A stretch of DNA of 64,000 nucleotides from Paratrimastix pyriformis (GCA_027972325.1 JAPMOS010000018.1:609708-673707), one strand, 5' to 3'; positions 55,050-64,000 are shown, numbered from the stretch's first letter. Program-made: numbers and translations. Notes: generated by a model not told the origin, from the sequence alone.

Positions 55050-56034
55050 CCTCCTCCCCGGGTGTGCAGACCAGCACATTGGTGGCCCGTCGGAAGTAGG
55101 GCTGCATCCAGATGCAGGCGGCCACCACGAAGAGGATCAGCAGGCTCTGCAGGACCAGGGGCACGGTGGGCGTGTCGGCGTCCCAGTACTTGGAGAGGGC
55201 CACCGAGATCAGCTTGCAGAACAGCATCAGCAGGTCGAAGTGGGCGTTGGGCCGCCCCAGGGCCTGCTTGGCCTTGGGCCGCGGGGCGAACATGAACACC
55301 GAGGCGAACGCGCAGGCTGGCAGGAAGACCGCGGCCACCACGACCGAGATCACGCTGCCCACAAGCCCCGGGAACTGCCACCGGCCCGTCAGGACCTGCC
55401 CACCAGGCGACCGAAAGGGTCCGTGAGAACCCCGGGTGCGGAGGGGGCATGCCAGGGACGGACCACCCGCGGGCTGGTCACCGAGAGCAGGATGCCCAGG
55501 CAGGGCATGAAGAGGAAGGTCGAGATGGACACGGACAGCGTCCGCAGCAGCCGGATGGGAAAGAGAAATACCCGCTCGTGCTTGAAAAGAAAAACCTAGA
55601 TTTTGGGGAAGGAAGATGGGCCCGGGCCGGGAGAACACACGGAACAGACCACAACGGCCGCATCAACAAGAGTGATCACGACCAGCAACGTGACCACAGA
55701 AAAGCTGATCCAAAGAGCTAACTCTGATGTGGAGACGATCTGAAGGGTCACGCCCTTCCAACAGGTCGAGATGATGGATGATAGAAGTTTGTCAGAATTC
55801 CAAGTCCATGGCACTGTTTCCGCAAATGCGGGGGCCAGGTACTGAAGAAACTGCCAAAGATAAGACCATTGAACCAAAGTCGAGAAACAGTCGTTGCCTT
55901 TCGTGGAAACCCTAGAGGAGAAACGATCAACAAGATTTGAAAATGGCACCGGACCAAAATAAATTGAAAAGGGCTTCTTCAAAGCCACTAATTTTTTTAA
56001 AGCCCGTCACAGTTTTTTTCTGTCCCCCAGCCAT
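46956..56034 (-). CDS. TmcB-like multi-pass membrane protein with C-terminal hemerythrin domain (paralogue 2)
   Basis: Paralogue of the gene at 17522-25398 with the same layout, in opposite orientation. The start at 56034 gives MAGGQKKTVTGFKKISGFEE. N-terminal membrane block: YLWQFLQYLAPAFAETV, ISFSVVTLLVVITLVDAA, LGRPNAHFDLLM (55990-54850). Helical block: KQHIAYADRIYQLALQ, FLIYGNLKDSEANAVAAKDT, LEQNPNSIAALRSA (54020-52880). A TM pair with a loop lies at 52380 to 51200. The disordered linker spans 51000-50000. A second TM pair (VVAAVLFAGVVLAALGL, about 49690; YLMIGLLCLLPLLFGL, about 48590) flanks the loop with TTCRMVNETLCRLLPDRL. Hemerythrin is at 47862-46956 with all ligand motifs: DDQH, HHSSFE, HEDAH and HIRQHD. 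The stop is TAA at 46956. Introns carry very long simple repeats. The function as an O2/NO/iron sensor is inferred. Confidence 0.83.
47358..47497. repeat. (GAT)n/(ATG)n triplet array
   Basis: About 40 triplets with interruptions, in the intron that splits the hemerythrin domain of TmcB-like gene 2. It produces false poly-Met, poly-Ile, poly-His and poly-Asp frames. Confidence 0.93.
47936..48020. repeat. (GGGGC)n pentamer array
   Basis: About 16 copies of CGGGG with some CGGG units, in an intron near the hemerythrin start. G-quadruplex-capable by composition. Confidence 0.9.
48216..48545. repeat. poly(C) then CGTCCGTCCCAC-type array, about 330 bp
   Basis: A 20-C run, four CTCCTTCCGTCT units, then some 20 units of CCGTCCGT[TC]CCAC, filling a TmcB-like gene 2 intron. 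Here the C run is on the non-coding strand. Confidence 0.93.
49376..49447. repeat. (CCCCGT)n hexamer array
   Basis: Eleven to twelve copies in an intron of TmcB-like gene 2. Confidence 0.93.
49733..49797. repeat. ACACAGC repeat tract
   Basis: Degenerate ACAGCACAC units, just after the exon encoding the second TM pair start. Confidence 0.8.
51079..51096. repeat. poly(G) on +, poly(C) after a donor in TmcB-like gene 2
   Basis: The minus strand reads CCCAAGGAGG, then GTCCGC and the C run. The position corresponds to the poly(C) intron at 21712-21830 of gene 1. Confidence 0.88.
52480..52502. repeat. (GT)n dinucleotide run
   Basis: Short GTGTGT tract in a TmcB-like gene 2 intron. Confidence 0.8.
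52696..52870. repeat. (GGGCA)n pentamer array, about 175 bp
   Basis: About 34 copies with a few slips, in a TmcB-like gene 2 intron, ending at the exon encoding ADVLEEERSKR on the minus strand. Confidence 0.95.
53027..53114. repeat. (GGGC)n array and poly(G) run
   Basis: About 12 GGGC units (53027-53079) and a run of more than 20 G (53091-53114) in the intron after NSIAALRS, whose donor is GTCCGC on the minus strand. Confidence 0.9.
53901..53925. repeat. poly(G) on +, poly(C) after a donor in TmcB-like gene 2
   Basis: The minus strand reads GCTGAAGCA, then GTCCGCCCA and the C run. Homologous intron position to 19315-19335 of gene 1. Confidence 0.88.
54646..54812. repeat. (GGGA)n followed by (GGAGAC)n
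   Basis: About 120 bp of GGGA-type units then eight GAGACG hexamers, in a TmcB-like gene 2 intron. Confidence 0.93.
55008..55046. repeat. poly(C) followed by (CA)n
   Basis: About 22 C and then CACACACA on the + strand in a TmcB-like gene 2 intron. One of two runs whose C-rich strand is not the coding strand. Confidence 0.88.
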
Positions 56035-56300
56035 AGCGCAACGCGAGCTGGAGTGACCCTGGCCCCTGAGTTTGCTTATGCTACCACTGGGGATGCTGGT
56101 TGAATCGAATTGAACCAAATCAATCCGTACGGGGGAAAAACGTGTTGGCCCGGGGACAATGGGGCAATTGCCGGAGAAGAACGATGAAAGGGGTGAGGGA
56201 AGAAAGAAAGAGAGGGAAGAGGAGACGATACAAAAGGAAAAGAAGAGGATTCATTTCAAGAAAAGGGACAAAAAGAAAGGATTTTACCCCACTCACCGTT

Positions 56301-56780
56301 TTAGCCCATCTTGGCGTTGGGGTCGCTCTCCATCTTGTACTGGTCGAGAGCCACGTTGAAGCATGCCAGGCCCGTGCTCTTGTGGTGGGCGGTGGCGGCC
56401 TGGGCCCAGGTCTCCTCGAGCGCCGCACCCCAGCGGGCCAGCGTGGCGGCAATGCGAGCCAGCCAGAAGGAGCGGTTGAAGGTCCGCTCGGCCTTGTGGT
56501 GCGCCTCGCCCACCAGGTGGAAGAACTGCTCGGCCTTGGGGCCAAGCTGAGCGACCACCGTGATGCCGAAGGGCCAGAGGTTGCCCGGGTTCTTCGCGCA
56601 CCATTCCTTGTACTCGGTCTCCTTCTGTGCCTCGGCCTGGCTCGGCACGTACGAAAGAAACACACAAGCCAAAAAAAAAAAAAGCGATTGAGACCGTGAA
56701 GGAGCTCTTTCAGCGAGCTCCTCTACGTGTCTTCTGCTGGTGCTTTCGGTGGTCTTTTTCGATTTCCACAACATCAGCAA
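56301..56780 (-). pseudogene. fragment of an unrecognised protein, possibly the C terminus of a non-LTR reverse transcriptase
   Basis: The last part reads as a coherent exon: KETEYKEWCAKNPGNLWPFG, VVAQLGPKAEQFFHLVGEAH, FNRSFWLARIAATLARWGAA, ending in the stop at 56301. A CCAG acceptor-like site lies at about 56640 and a 13-base A run (T on this strand) just upstream. Farther upstream the sequence becomes the 5' end of a plus-strand retroelement, so earlier exons are missing or displaced. A phrase of the type PF-x-V-x-x-LG-x-x-A followed by RxxxTLARG is seen near the ends of many LINE polyproteins, which makes a decayed LINE tail one reading. A host gene cut by the insertion is the other. Neither is certain. 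Confidence 0.4.
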
Positions 56781-56808
56781 TCACGTTTCTGCTTCTTGGT
56801 GACTTTGA

Positions 56809-58176
56809 ATGGAGACTTCTGAACATCTCATTCCCGAGGTCACATCTGGCAATTCGTCCGATTCATCTGATCCGTCGCAAACTGAATCCGTTGCATCTAT
56901 CAATCATTCTGATCATCCGTCTGGGACAACCACATCGATTTCCACTGAGCGGTGTTGTGACATCATCAATGCATTGGTCGCCTGTCACAACCGCTATCCC
57001 AACTTGAGGGCTGGGGCCAACCCCTCTTTTCTCATTTGCAAACTCGCGTCTGTCGGCCTCGGGAAGCTCAACAAGCTCCTCGAGGGGGGATCCGTTACCG
57101 ATGTCATCTCCTCCCGCGTTTTGGCTAAAAACGTGGACAAGCTGGGAACATGGGCACGTCTCAAGTTTCGTGATCTCCTGGCGCAATTCTCTTTCACCCG
57201 GGCTCTCGAATTGCTGCCCACTGTGATTCTGGATACTCCTGTTGCCTCTCTTGGTGCCCGTCTGGGTGCCACCACTGGTCCTGCTGCCGCTGCCGCCGTG
57301 GGCGAGGCTCCCGCGGCGACCCTCCCGGGGGGTGATGTGGTTGCAGCGGGCCCGACTGGGGGGGCTTGGCTCTGGGCCAGGTACCTCTCCGGCGCCAGGC
57401 TCCAAGCCTTTGCGGGGCAGCTGGCCCTGGCTCTCGAGGGGGTCGCAGCCGCCGCCCTCTCTCCTGAGCCCGATGCCCGTGCACGAGTCGACAAGGCCCT
57501 GGCCGGCATCACGGACGTTTCAAAGGCCTTTTCGCGCCAAGGCCGCGGCGGCCGCGGGGGAGGCTCACGGGGGAAGCTTTCTCAAGCGCAACGAGGTGCC
57601 ACGAGCAATGGGGGAAGGCCGAGTGCATGCGGCCGTATCGATCCTTATGTCTGCCGCCCCCCTCCCTCGTGATGTGGCCCTGGCGGGTCTCCGGGATGCG
57701 CACGTCGGCCAGCCCCTGGCCGTCCCCGGACCTGTTCCCGCCTTCGGTCCACCCAAGACGGGGCCGATTGCCCCGTTTGACGAGGCCACCATTTCCAAGA
57801 TTGTTCGCCGGCTGCCGAACGGTGGCGCAGGGCCCTCTGGCCTGGGGCCCGCCCTGCTACGGAAGGCTGCAGGGTTGGCGCCATCAATTGTGCCATCGCT
57901 GGTCTCCCTCTTCAACTTCTGTGTTGCGGAGTGCCACATCCCCCCGAGCCTCTCCCAGGCTCGGCTGCACCCTCTCCCGAAGCCGGGGGGGAGGGTGCGG
58001 CCAATTGCTGTCGGTGAGACCCTTTCCAGGGTCTTGTCGAGGGCGTTGGCGGGGCGGGTCGTGGAGGCGACCCGGGCTACCCTCTCGGACGCGCAGCTGG
58101 GCGTCCGGTGCCCTGACGCCCCTGCTGTTTTGCATGCTCTCATGAGCTTCATTGTCGCGGGCGCGGGGCCTGAGGT
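56809..58176 (+). mobile_element. truncated non-LTR retrotransposon, 5' part with start of reverse transcriptase
   Basis: An open frame from METSEHLIPEV (56809) runs to 57672 and encodes an N-terminal region rich in Ser then Ala/Gly. Near 57570 the likely reading frame shifts (SRGKLSQ versus FLKRNEVPRA). The second frame (to about 58176) contains reverse transcriptase landmarks: GGAGPSGLGPALLRKAAG (like the PDG region), LHPLPKPGGRVRPIAVG (the K-x-G-x-x-RPI motif) and LSDAQLGVRCPDA. The copy stops before the catalytic YADD-type motif, at a GTGTGT tract where the oppositely oriented element begins. It is therefore a dead, interrupted copy. It is GC-rich like the host genes, unlike the AT-richer neighbour element. 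Confidence 0.75.
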
Positions 58177-58204
58177 GACGTGTGTGTGTGTGTGTGATAC
58201 TTCC

Positions 58205-58216
58205 CGGCTTACGCCG
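58205..58216 (-). other. 4-bp stem hairpin with a GTAA (GNRA) loop at the LINE 3' end
   Basis: On the minus strand CGGC-GTAA-GCCG. GNRA tetraloops are among the most stable RNA loops. Confidence 0.6.
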
Positions 58217-58226
58217 AGTCCGTTAT

Positions 58227-58240
58227 CGGGCCGAAGCCCG
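58227..58240 (-). other. 5-bp stem hairpin with a TTCG loop at the LINE 3' end
   Basis: On the minus strand CGGGC-TTCG-GCCCG, the classic UUCG tetraloop. It sits 10 bases from the GNRA hairpin. Confidence 0.65.
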
Positions 58241-58359
58241 CGGGTAACATAGACCTCCCGGTCCGCCCTCCCCGCGAGACAAGCTCGCAAGAAGGAACGC
58301 CCCAAGTGGTCCATGGGTCGGCTCGCGCCCACAAGGGGCGGTCACCGCCGACACTCGGA

Positions 58360-58964
58360 CTACGTCCCTTCGTCCATCCCTTCCTCGTTCTTCTCGTTCT
58401 TCTTCCGTTGCTTGATCGCTACAAGCATAGTTCTCCGCAGTCCACCCAGTTCGCTCCCAATCTCCTTCTGGGTCTCTTCATCCACAATCCCCAGCTCTGC
58501 TGCCAGTCTGCAGTCATTCGCGTAGATTTCCCTAAGCCCGCACCGTCTTCGCAGTCTCCCAGCAACTTTCTTCACCACACCTTCTGAAATCCCCCTCCAG
58601 TTATAGAGCACTTCGCCCTCCTTCGGACGCCCCTCATAGTCAGCCTCCACTCTTCGCGCTCCCGCCTCCTTTCGCAACATGTTCTCCAATGCCCACAAGG
58701 GGCTGGGTCCATCGGGAATCTCTCTCGGGCCCGCTGGTTCTCGAAGAGCAGAATGCCCACGTCAAACGGGGCCTTCCCGCACCTTTCTCCCCGTCCGCCA
58801 GAAGCTCGGCAGCCAGAAGCTGAAGCCCCTTCCTCAATGATAAACAGCTCCTTCAGTTGCATGTCCCCCTCAGCGCCAAACCGACTCCGTGCTGCGCCTT
58901 CATTCCCTGCACCGGCCGCGTCCGGTTTGGCTTGCCCACTCCGTACGGGACTATCGCGATACAT
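58360..58964 (-). pseudogene. C-terminal part of the LINE polyprotein, frameshifted
   Basis: Two overlapping frames (58572-58964 and 58360-58698) read as one protein with a shift near 58715: GKAPFDVGILLFENQRARE joins PLWALENMLRKEAGARR. The end is rich in charged residues (LRRRCGLREIYANDCRLAAE) and stops at 58360. No known domain is recognised. Confidence 0.55.
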
Positions 58965-59457
58965 CGGAAGGCTCTCTTCCCAGCTCTACCAATTGGGCTC
59001 TCCGCCCAATCACCAATTGCCGTAAATAACCGGTCCATCTCCTCCTGTGGGTTGTATTCAGGGTTGGCAAAGATGAGGAGGTCGCGATTCTCCTTAAACA
59101 ACCCGTAGCCATCCAGTCTTCCACCCAAAAACCAGTCATCCTTGCTGGGCGTTCTGAATTCAGGGAAGCTCAAATCGGCATTCCCAGGATGCGAGAATGC
59201 CATCGTTGTCAAACTGCCTGCTTGTCTGAGCAGAGAGGACACCACGTGGGGGGTCGTCCACTGGTTTCGCAGGGTGCTCTTGTGGGTCTGCCCTTCTGCC
59301 ATCTCCGTACTCATCCCATCCACATATCGATCGCAGAGGTTCGCCACTTCTGTGGTGAACATTTCCCAGAAGCTGTCCCAGGTTCGGGCGCGGTACCAGC
59401 GCCCCCGCGATCGCTCGATGAGCTCCCAGAGTCTGTCCATCGCTATTTGCTTACCTC

Positions 59458-60394
59458 TCACCTGCACACTTTGACCCATAGGCTCCACCCATTTTCTTGG
59501 AGCAATTGTTCTGCATCTTCTGCTCCTTCCCCCTTGTCCAGCCACGCGATCAGTTTGATCGCATTGGCACCACTCCACCTTTCAGCGACACTGCCCATCA
59601 TAGCCGGGCATTCAAAACCAAATGGTTCGTATAGTCTCTCGCCCCACCAACATTTCCCATCCCCTTCACCATTGATGTAGAATCTGATGTTGGCCGTGAT
59701 GTACCGCTGCAAGATTGCCATCATGGCCAGTCTGCCCGACATTTCGCATCTCATGGTCTGCGTATTTATTCCGCCATTTCCCGTCTGAGCATTGATGACC
59801 ACCAGTGCGTTCTTGCGTTTCCGGGCCGCCCTGGAGATGCGTCCGCGGCGGCTGAAGGACTGGAGGCTTGTGCGAAAGTCTCCCTCCACCTCCTCCCCGT
59901 CGCATTGGTGAACCAACCGAAAACCCCAGGTCCGTTCCTGTTGCACCTTGCCTATGTCCTGTTTGATGCTTTGCCCGGCAATCTTGTCTGCCAATCTGTT
60001 CCCCTCCGCATCCAGCGATGCCCCTGTCTCCTGGTGCCCCTTCACCCACACCAGCCGGACACCCCCTGTGCTCCTTCAGAATTCGCTGTCCCCTTCGGAG
60101 GCCCTCGGCCTTCGACTCGATCAGGTCCGTCGGTGTCCAGTCGTCCTTCATCAGCCTCTCCACCCATCCCTTTGCCACCTTACTGTCCGTGCGCACCTCC
60201 ACGTTTGCATCCTGTCCCACTCTGATGGCTTCCAGGATGGCTTCCAGCTCTGCCTCATTGTTTGTTTGCCCTTTTCCCGTGCACCTTCTCCCGACCCGCA
60301 CAGCCAGTGCCCCATTGGACAGCCGCTCCACCACCGCCAATGCAGCTCGCCGGTCCTTCTTCTTCTTGGTCGCGCTACCATCTGTGTCCGCCAC
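59458..60394 (-). pseudogene. RNase H domain of the LINE, split by one frameshift
   Basis: RNase H degrades the RNA strand of the RNA/DNA hybrid. The first frame (to 60394) has TDGSATKKKKDRRAALAVVE, GQTNNEAELEAILEAI and VEVRTDSKVAKGWV. The second frame has LVWVKGHQETGASLDAEGNR and LADKIAG. Together these hold the D-E-D-D catalytic set (TDG, NEAE, RTDS, RLAD) plus the KGH histidine. The frames meet in a five-G run near 60060-60068, where a one-base indel explains the break. A region of unknown role follows down to 59458. Confidence 0.85.
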
Positions 60395-60562
60395 TTCAGC
60401 TCGGGCTCCTCCACCCGCACCTCCACCTCCTCACACTCCGCCCGCAGTGCCTCCCATCGCCTCCACATTGCCTCGTCCCACTTGCCCGCTCTCATCCGGC
60501 TCTTCTTGCTTTCCCCGTTCTGGTCCAGGTGCCTCTCCGCCCCCCTCTTCTTGTCGCTGGCT

Positions 60563-62556
60563 TCAACATGCATCCTCTCCGTTTCGCCATCCCTTGCTCG
60601 TCGGGCTTCCCTTTCTTGGCGGCCTCCCACCCGGCTCCCCGCTTCGGCGTTTCCTGTTCTTCGCCACGACCACCAGCTTTCCTCCTTGCCCCACCATCAG
60701 CTTGGCTTGTCTCATCTTCCTCTCCGGGTCTGGGATCCCGTGATCCTTCCCACCATCCTCCTCTCTCTTGCCCGTATCCCGTCCCGCCCTCTCTCGGCTC
60801 TCCTCCTTTTCCTGTTCCGTCCTTGCCCTCTTTCGATCTCTTTCTGCCACTTCTTCCTCTCGGATCCTCCTCGCCAACTTAACATATTCCGTCTCCACTT
60901 TGTTCCCCCACACACACACCCGCTCCTTGATGGCCTCCACGTACTGCGGCATCGTGCCCTTCCACTGAAACCTACCGCCCACAATCAGGTCAGCCACACT
61001 CCTGATGCCCCTCTTCATGAGTGTCTGCCTATGCCGCTTGGTGATTTTGCATGGCTCTGCCAGCTCCTCCAGTGTTGTCGGCATTCCCCATTCCGCTTCC
61101 TTTTTCAATACTTCCCCATCCCTCACGATGGCCAACCCCTTCTTGTGCAAGATCCTCAACATCCCCGACACCACCCCCGGCATCTTCTCCTTCGCGTGCA
61201 GTCTGACCCACTTCCCGGGGTTGTCCAGCAGCGGCTCACTCGTCGTCCACAACTTTTGCAGCAGGGCTATCTCTTCACGGAGCATCACGCCGCACCCTTG
61301 TTGGTCTGCCACCCTGCCCAGCAGTTGCGTGAGCACCATCATGTCGTGCACATCCACCGGGTCCTTGAGACCCATCCCACCCTCATCCTCCGGGAAGAAG
61401 AGCACCTCCGCCGGGTCGCATTTCCCCAAGCACCCACCAATCTCCCGAAATACTCGCGCATAGCGCTGTTGAAGAATCTCAAGGTCCTTCTGCGGCATGG
61501 GGCACTGCCTCGCCGTATATTGTAGGCACGTCGACACGCACTCGTTGATCATCTGCACCATCAACCTCGGTGGGACCTTCTTGTCCATCAGCCTGTGCAA
61601 CCTCCCACACATTTTCTGGATGACCTTCTCCGTGTTGATCTTCATGTTCATCTCCTCGTCTATCCAAATTCCCAGGTACCGGATGGCCCCACCCTTCTGC
61701 TGGACCTTGATGACTCGACCCTCACCCAGGTCCAGGTCCGTCTTGCTCTTCACCCCCCACACAGGTAGTCACACTTGGTCCACGACAGCTGCATACCCGC
61801 CTCCTCCACCTTCCGTCTCACTGTGTTGACCAACCGTACCATCTGCTCCTTGGTTCGAGTGACCAGCATCACATCGTCAGCAAAGGCAAGGACTTTCACC
61901 TTCCTTCCACTATCCAGGATATACCCACCTTCCTGCTTTCGCACCTCTGCCAGCACTTCCTCCATGAATGAGATAAATAGCAGACATGAAAGCGGGTCCC
62001 CTGACTAATGCCTCTCTCTATCTCATAGCTCTCCGTCAGCCCGAAACCCGTAATGACTTTGGCCTTCCCCTCGTACAGACTATCCACATACCTGATGAAT
62101 GCCTCCTCAACCCCCATCCGTCTCAACCCCCTCCTCAGTGCGTCCATGTCCACTGTATCATAGGCCTTTTTGATATCTAACGAGCACATGTGGAATTCCC
62201 TGCCTCCCATAATTTTCGAGTCAGTGAGCACTCCCATAATTTCTGCAATTGGGGTCTCAATCCTTCTCCCTCTCAGAAACCCAAACTGCTCCTCCCCAAA
62301 CACATTCTTCTGTACGCACCATTCTTGGAACCGCGACGCCACCACCACTTGCAGCCCCTTCAAAAGACCTGTATCAAAGTGATTGGCCTTCTGCCTGCAG
62401 GGTCACCAGGGTGTTCTGTCTGCGACTTCGTGGCCATGAACACCGAACTGACCTTGAGCTCCTGCGGCACTTCACCCGCTCCAACATCTCATTGTATCTC
62501 CTCCCCAACCACTCTTTGATCTCTTCCCCACAGGCATGGATCATCTCTGCCGTCAC
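60563..62556 (-). pseudogene. reverse transcriptase domain of the LINE, frameshifted
   Basis: Motifs in order on the minus strand: a PDGVTAEMI-like segment (about 62530-62570), FGFLRGRRIETPIAEIM (about 62240-62290), catalytic LDIKKAYD (62156-62180), RGISQG (about 62005), then after a frame change in a G run near 62000 the usual DPLS-type motif, catalytic FADD (61873-61884), and AIRYLGIWID (about 61670) of the thumb. A long C-terminal region in one frame (61762-60563) follows, with a Lys/Glu/Arg-rich stretch. Catalytic aspartates are intact; the frame is not. Confidence 0.87.
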
Positions 62557-63053
62557 TCCATCCGGGCCCGCCGCCTTACCATCGGGGAGCGCCCCAGGAT
62601 TGTCTCAACATCATGCGTTGTGAGGGGCCATGATCACCCTCCCTTCTTCCTGCGGCCTTCCTTCTGGCACCGCCCCACCCTCGGGCCCACCGGCAACACC
62701 CTCCTTGCCAGGTCCGCCATGAAGTTCCTCCATCCATTCTTCACCGACTCCGGATCTGTGACCACTTTGTCCACCTTTCCCTCCACATTCTTAGTTGCAT
62801 ACGACGTGACCGGCGCCACCCGTCTGTCATGATGCCCTTATATGCGCTTGCGCTTCCCGCCCGATCCCTCTTCCTGTAGTGCACGCCTCTCATTTTGGCC
62901 AACTGCTTCTGCATTTCCCTCCTCAGGCTCGGGTCCCGCTCCGCCATCGCCATCCGTCTCAGCTTCTTCATGCGATGGGGCTCATAATCCCTGTCTGTGT
63001 TGGCCACGTCCCGGAACCCAAACACCTTCCCGCCGTCTCCCGCAGGATCCCAC

Positions 63054-63986
63054 TCATCTGCTCGAACGATGGGTCCGCCCCCTTCTCCATCGCCTTCCGA
63101 AGCAATTCCGCCACTTTCTCCCGGTACGTGCGCATCTTCCCATCCCTTCATACTCATCCTTCCTCTTCTCCCGCAGCAACGCATCCAGGTCCGACTTGGA
63201 CGGGCAGATGGCCACCTTCCTCCGCAGCGTTCCCGCCCATGCCGGCAACATGTTCCTCAAGTCAGTGACTACCATGTGATGGTCTGTGACTTCCTGCCAT
63301 TGAACCTCCCATTTCTCCACACCCACATATTGTCCAGCAATCGTGCCATCGTCCCCTGCGTTGCCAAGCAAGGTCCAGCCTGGCCTCCCTTTCTTCCCCC
63401 TTGCCCTCCTCCTCCACCTCCCCTTCCCTCCTTTCTTCTTGTTGCGCACGAATGTGATCTCGTTCTGCTTACCCACCATCTTCGCCGTGTCATACAGACC
63501 CAGCATCTCCTGCTCACCAACCTCCTTGGCCCAGCTATTCGCGTCCGTGTACACCACCACGCCCCTCCCTCAGCTGCTCCCTCCGCCATGCACTCTTCCA
63601 ACCTCCTGATAATGACATTCCTTACCCTCACCTTGTCCTCTCCCTCCCCAGTTGGGTGGTACAGTTTATGAGCCTCAGGTTGGTCTTCCCCTCCGACCAA
63701 TCGAGAAACATCAAGTAGCCAGGGATCACCTCCCTGACCTTGCACTGCTATCTGTAAGGTCCACCTATACCCAATCATCACCCCTCCCTTGGGGTGCCGC
63801 GCATCTGCGTCCTCCACCACCGAGCTCCTCCAGCACCACCTTCATCCACTTCTCCTCCAACTGTTGCTTGTCTTTCGTACCTTTCGTCTCTTGCAGGAGG
63901 GCAATGTTGACCCCCAACTCGCAGCAGGTCCGCCACATTGCTCTTCTTCCAGTCTGACCCCAACCCACGTTCCACCCGACCCTCAT
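63054..63986 (-). pseudogene. APE-type endonuclease domain of the LINE, frameshifted, 5' end near or beyond the window edge
   Basis: The first frame has RVGWNVGWG and NIALLQETKGTKDKQ, the N-terminal N and E motifs of LINE endonucleases (QETK). A second frame holds HPKGGVMIGY, and a third holds VVYTDANSW (in place of the usual GDFN-type motif) and TDHHMVVTDL, the SDHHPV-type catalytic motif. At least two frame changes separate these. The domain nicks target DNA in active elements. Confidence 0.75.
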
Positions 63987-64000
63987 CCTTCCCTCCTCCC

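Larger units (their letters stand above)
58177..64000 (-). mobile_element. non-LTR retrotransposon (endonuclease, RT, RNase H), 5' end beyond the window
   Basis: Reading leftward from 63986 the order is an APE-type endonuclease, reverse transcriptase and RNase H, with a 3' end carrying two small hairpins (58205-58240) and a (CA)n tail at 58180-58197 on this strand. The RT-plus-RNase H layout resembles I-type or related LINE clades. The coding sequence is split over several frames by at least four shifts, some at homopolymers, so this copy looks inactive unless the shifts are sequencing errors. Base composition is clearly less GC-rich than the host genes. The 3' end lies inside the plus-strand retroelement fragment. 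Confidence 0.88.

Noticed and set aside
1-64000. tRNA, rRNA or other structural RNA genes
   Set aside because: I looked for tRNA box A/B patterns and rRNA-like conserved stretches and saw none I could defend by eye.

Overview
This is a GC-rich, intron-dense eukaryotic nuclear window, not a bacterial one. Family signatures such as Ssu72, MSH3, NUDCD1, WDR25 and TOG domains come back only when exons in different frames are joined across GT...AG introns. The introns are packed with simple repeats and poly(C) runs. Two giant TmcB-like membrane proteins, each ending in a hemerythrin domain, and an RPH/PEP-synthase-like phosphotransferase would suit a free-living anaerobic protist. A preaxostylan metamonad of the Paratrimastix type is my best guess, but that is inference from gene content and style. 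All exon structures below were read by eye. Outer gene limits are more reliable than internal splice sites.

Layout. 1-910 (-) is the RNA polymerase II CTD phosphatase Ssu72, running off the left edge. 989-8103 (-) is MSH3. 8218-10552 (+) is NUDCD1-like and is divergent from MSH3 across 114 bp. 10712-15364 (-) is a coiled-coil, proline-rich protein. 15365-17521 is a gene-poor stretch with AAGTTTGCAAAG-type repeats and a nearly perfect 0.8 kb inverted repeat. 17522-25398 (+) is TmcB-like/hemerythrin protein 1. 26186-34104 (+) is a membrane-anchored phosphotransferase of the rifampicin-phosphotransferase/PEP-synthase family. 35078-42747 (-) is a TOG-array, crescerin-like microtubule protein. 43154-43941 (-) is a small histidine phosphotransfer (HPt) protein. 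44060-45917 (+) is WDR25-like. 46956-56034 (-) is TmcB-like/hemerythrin protein 2, an inverted paralogue of the first. 56301-56780 (-) is a broken fragment. 56809-58176 (+) is a truncated non-LTR retrotransposon, and 58177-64000 (-) is a second, longer, frameshifted non-LTR retrotransposon (endonuclease, RT, RNase H) that runs off the right edge.

How parts may work together. The two TmcB/hemerythrin proteins look like multi-pass surface receptors with a cytosolic di-iron domain at the tail, which would suit sensing of O2, NO or iron. The HPt protein between them is a component of phosphorelay signalling. No histidine kinase or response regulator is visible here, so a link is only a hypothesis. 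The other genes are housekeeping: transcription, mismatch repair, splicing-type WD40 and cilium/microtubule functions.

The most unusual general features are the dominant GTCYG 5' splice motif, intronic poly(C) tracts placed just after donors and conserved between the paralogues, the large inverted repeat, and the nested retrotransposons with tetraloop hairpins at a 3' end.
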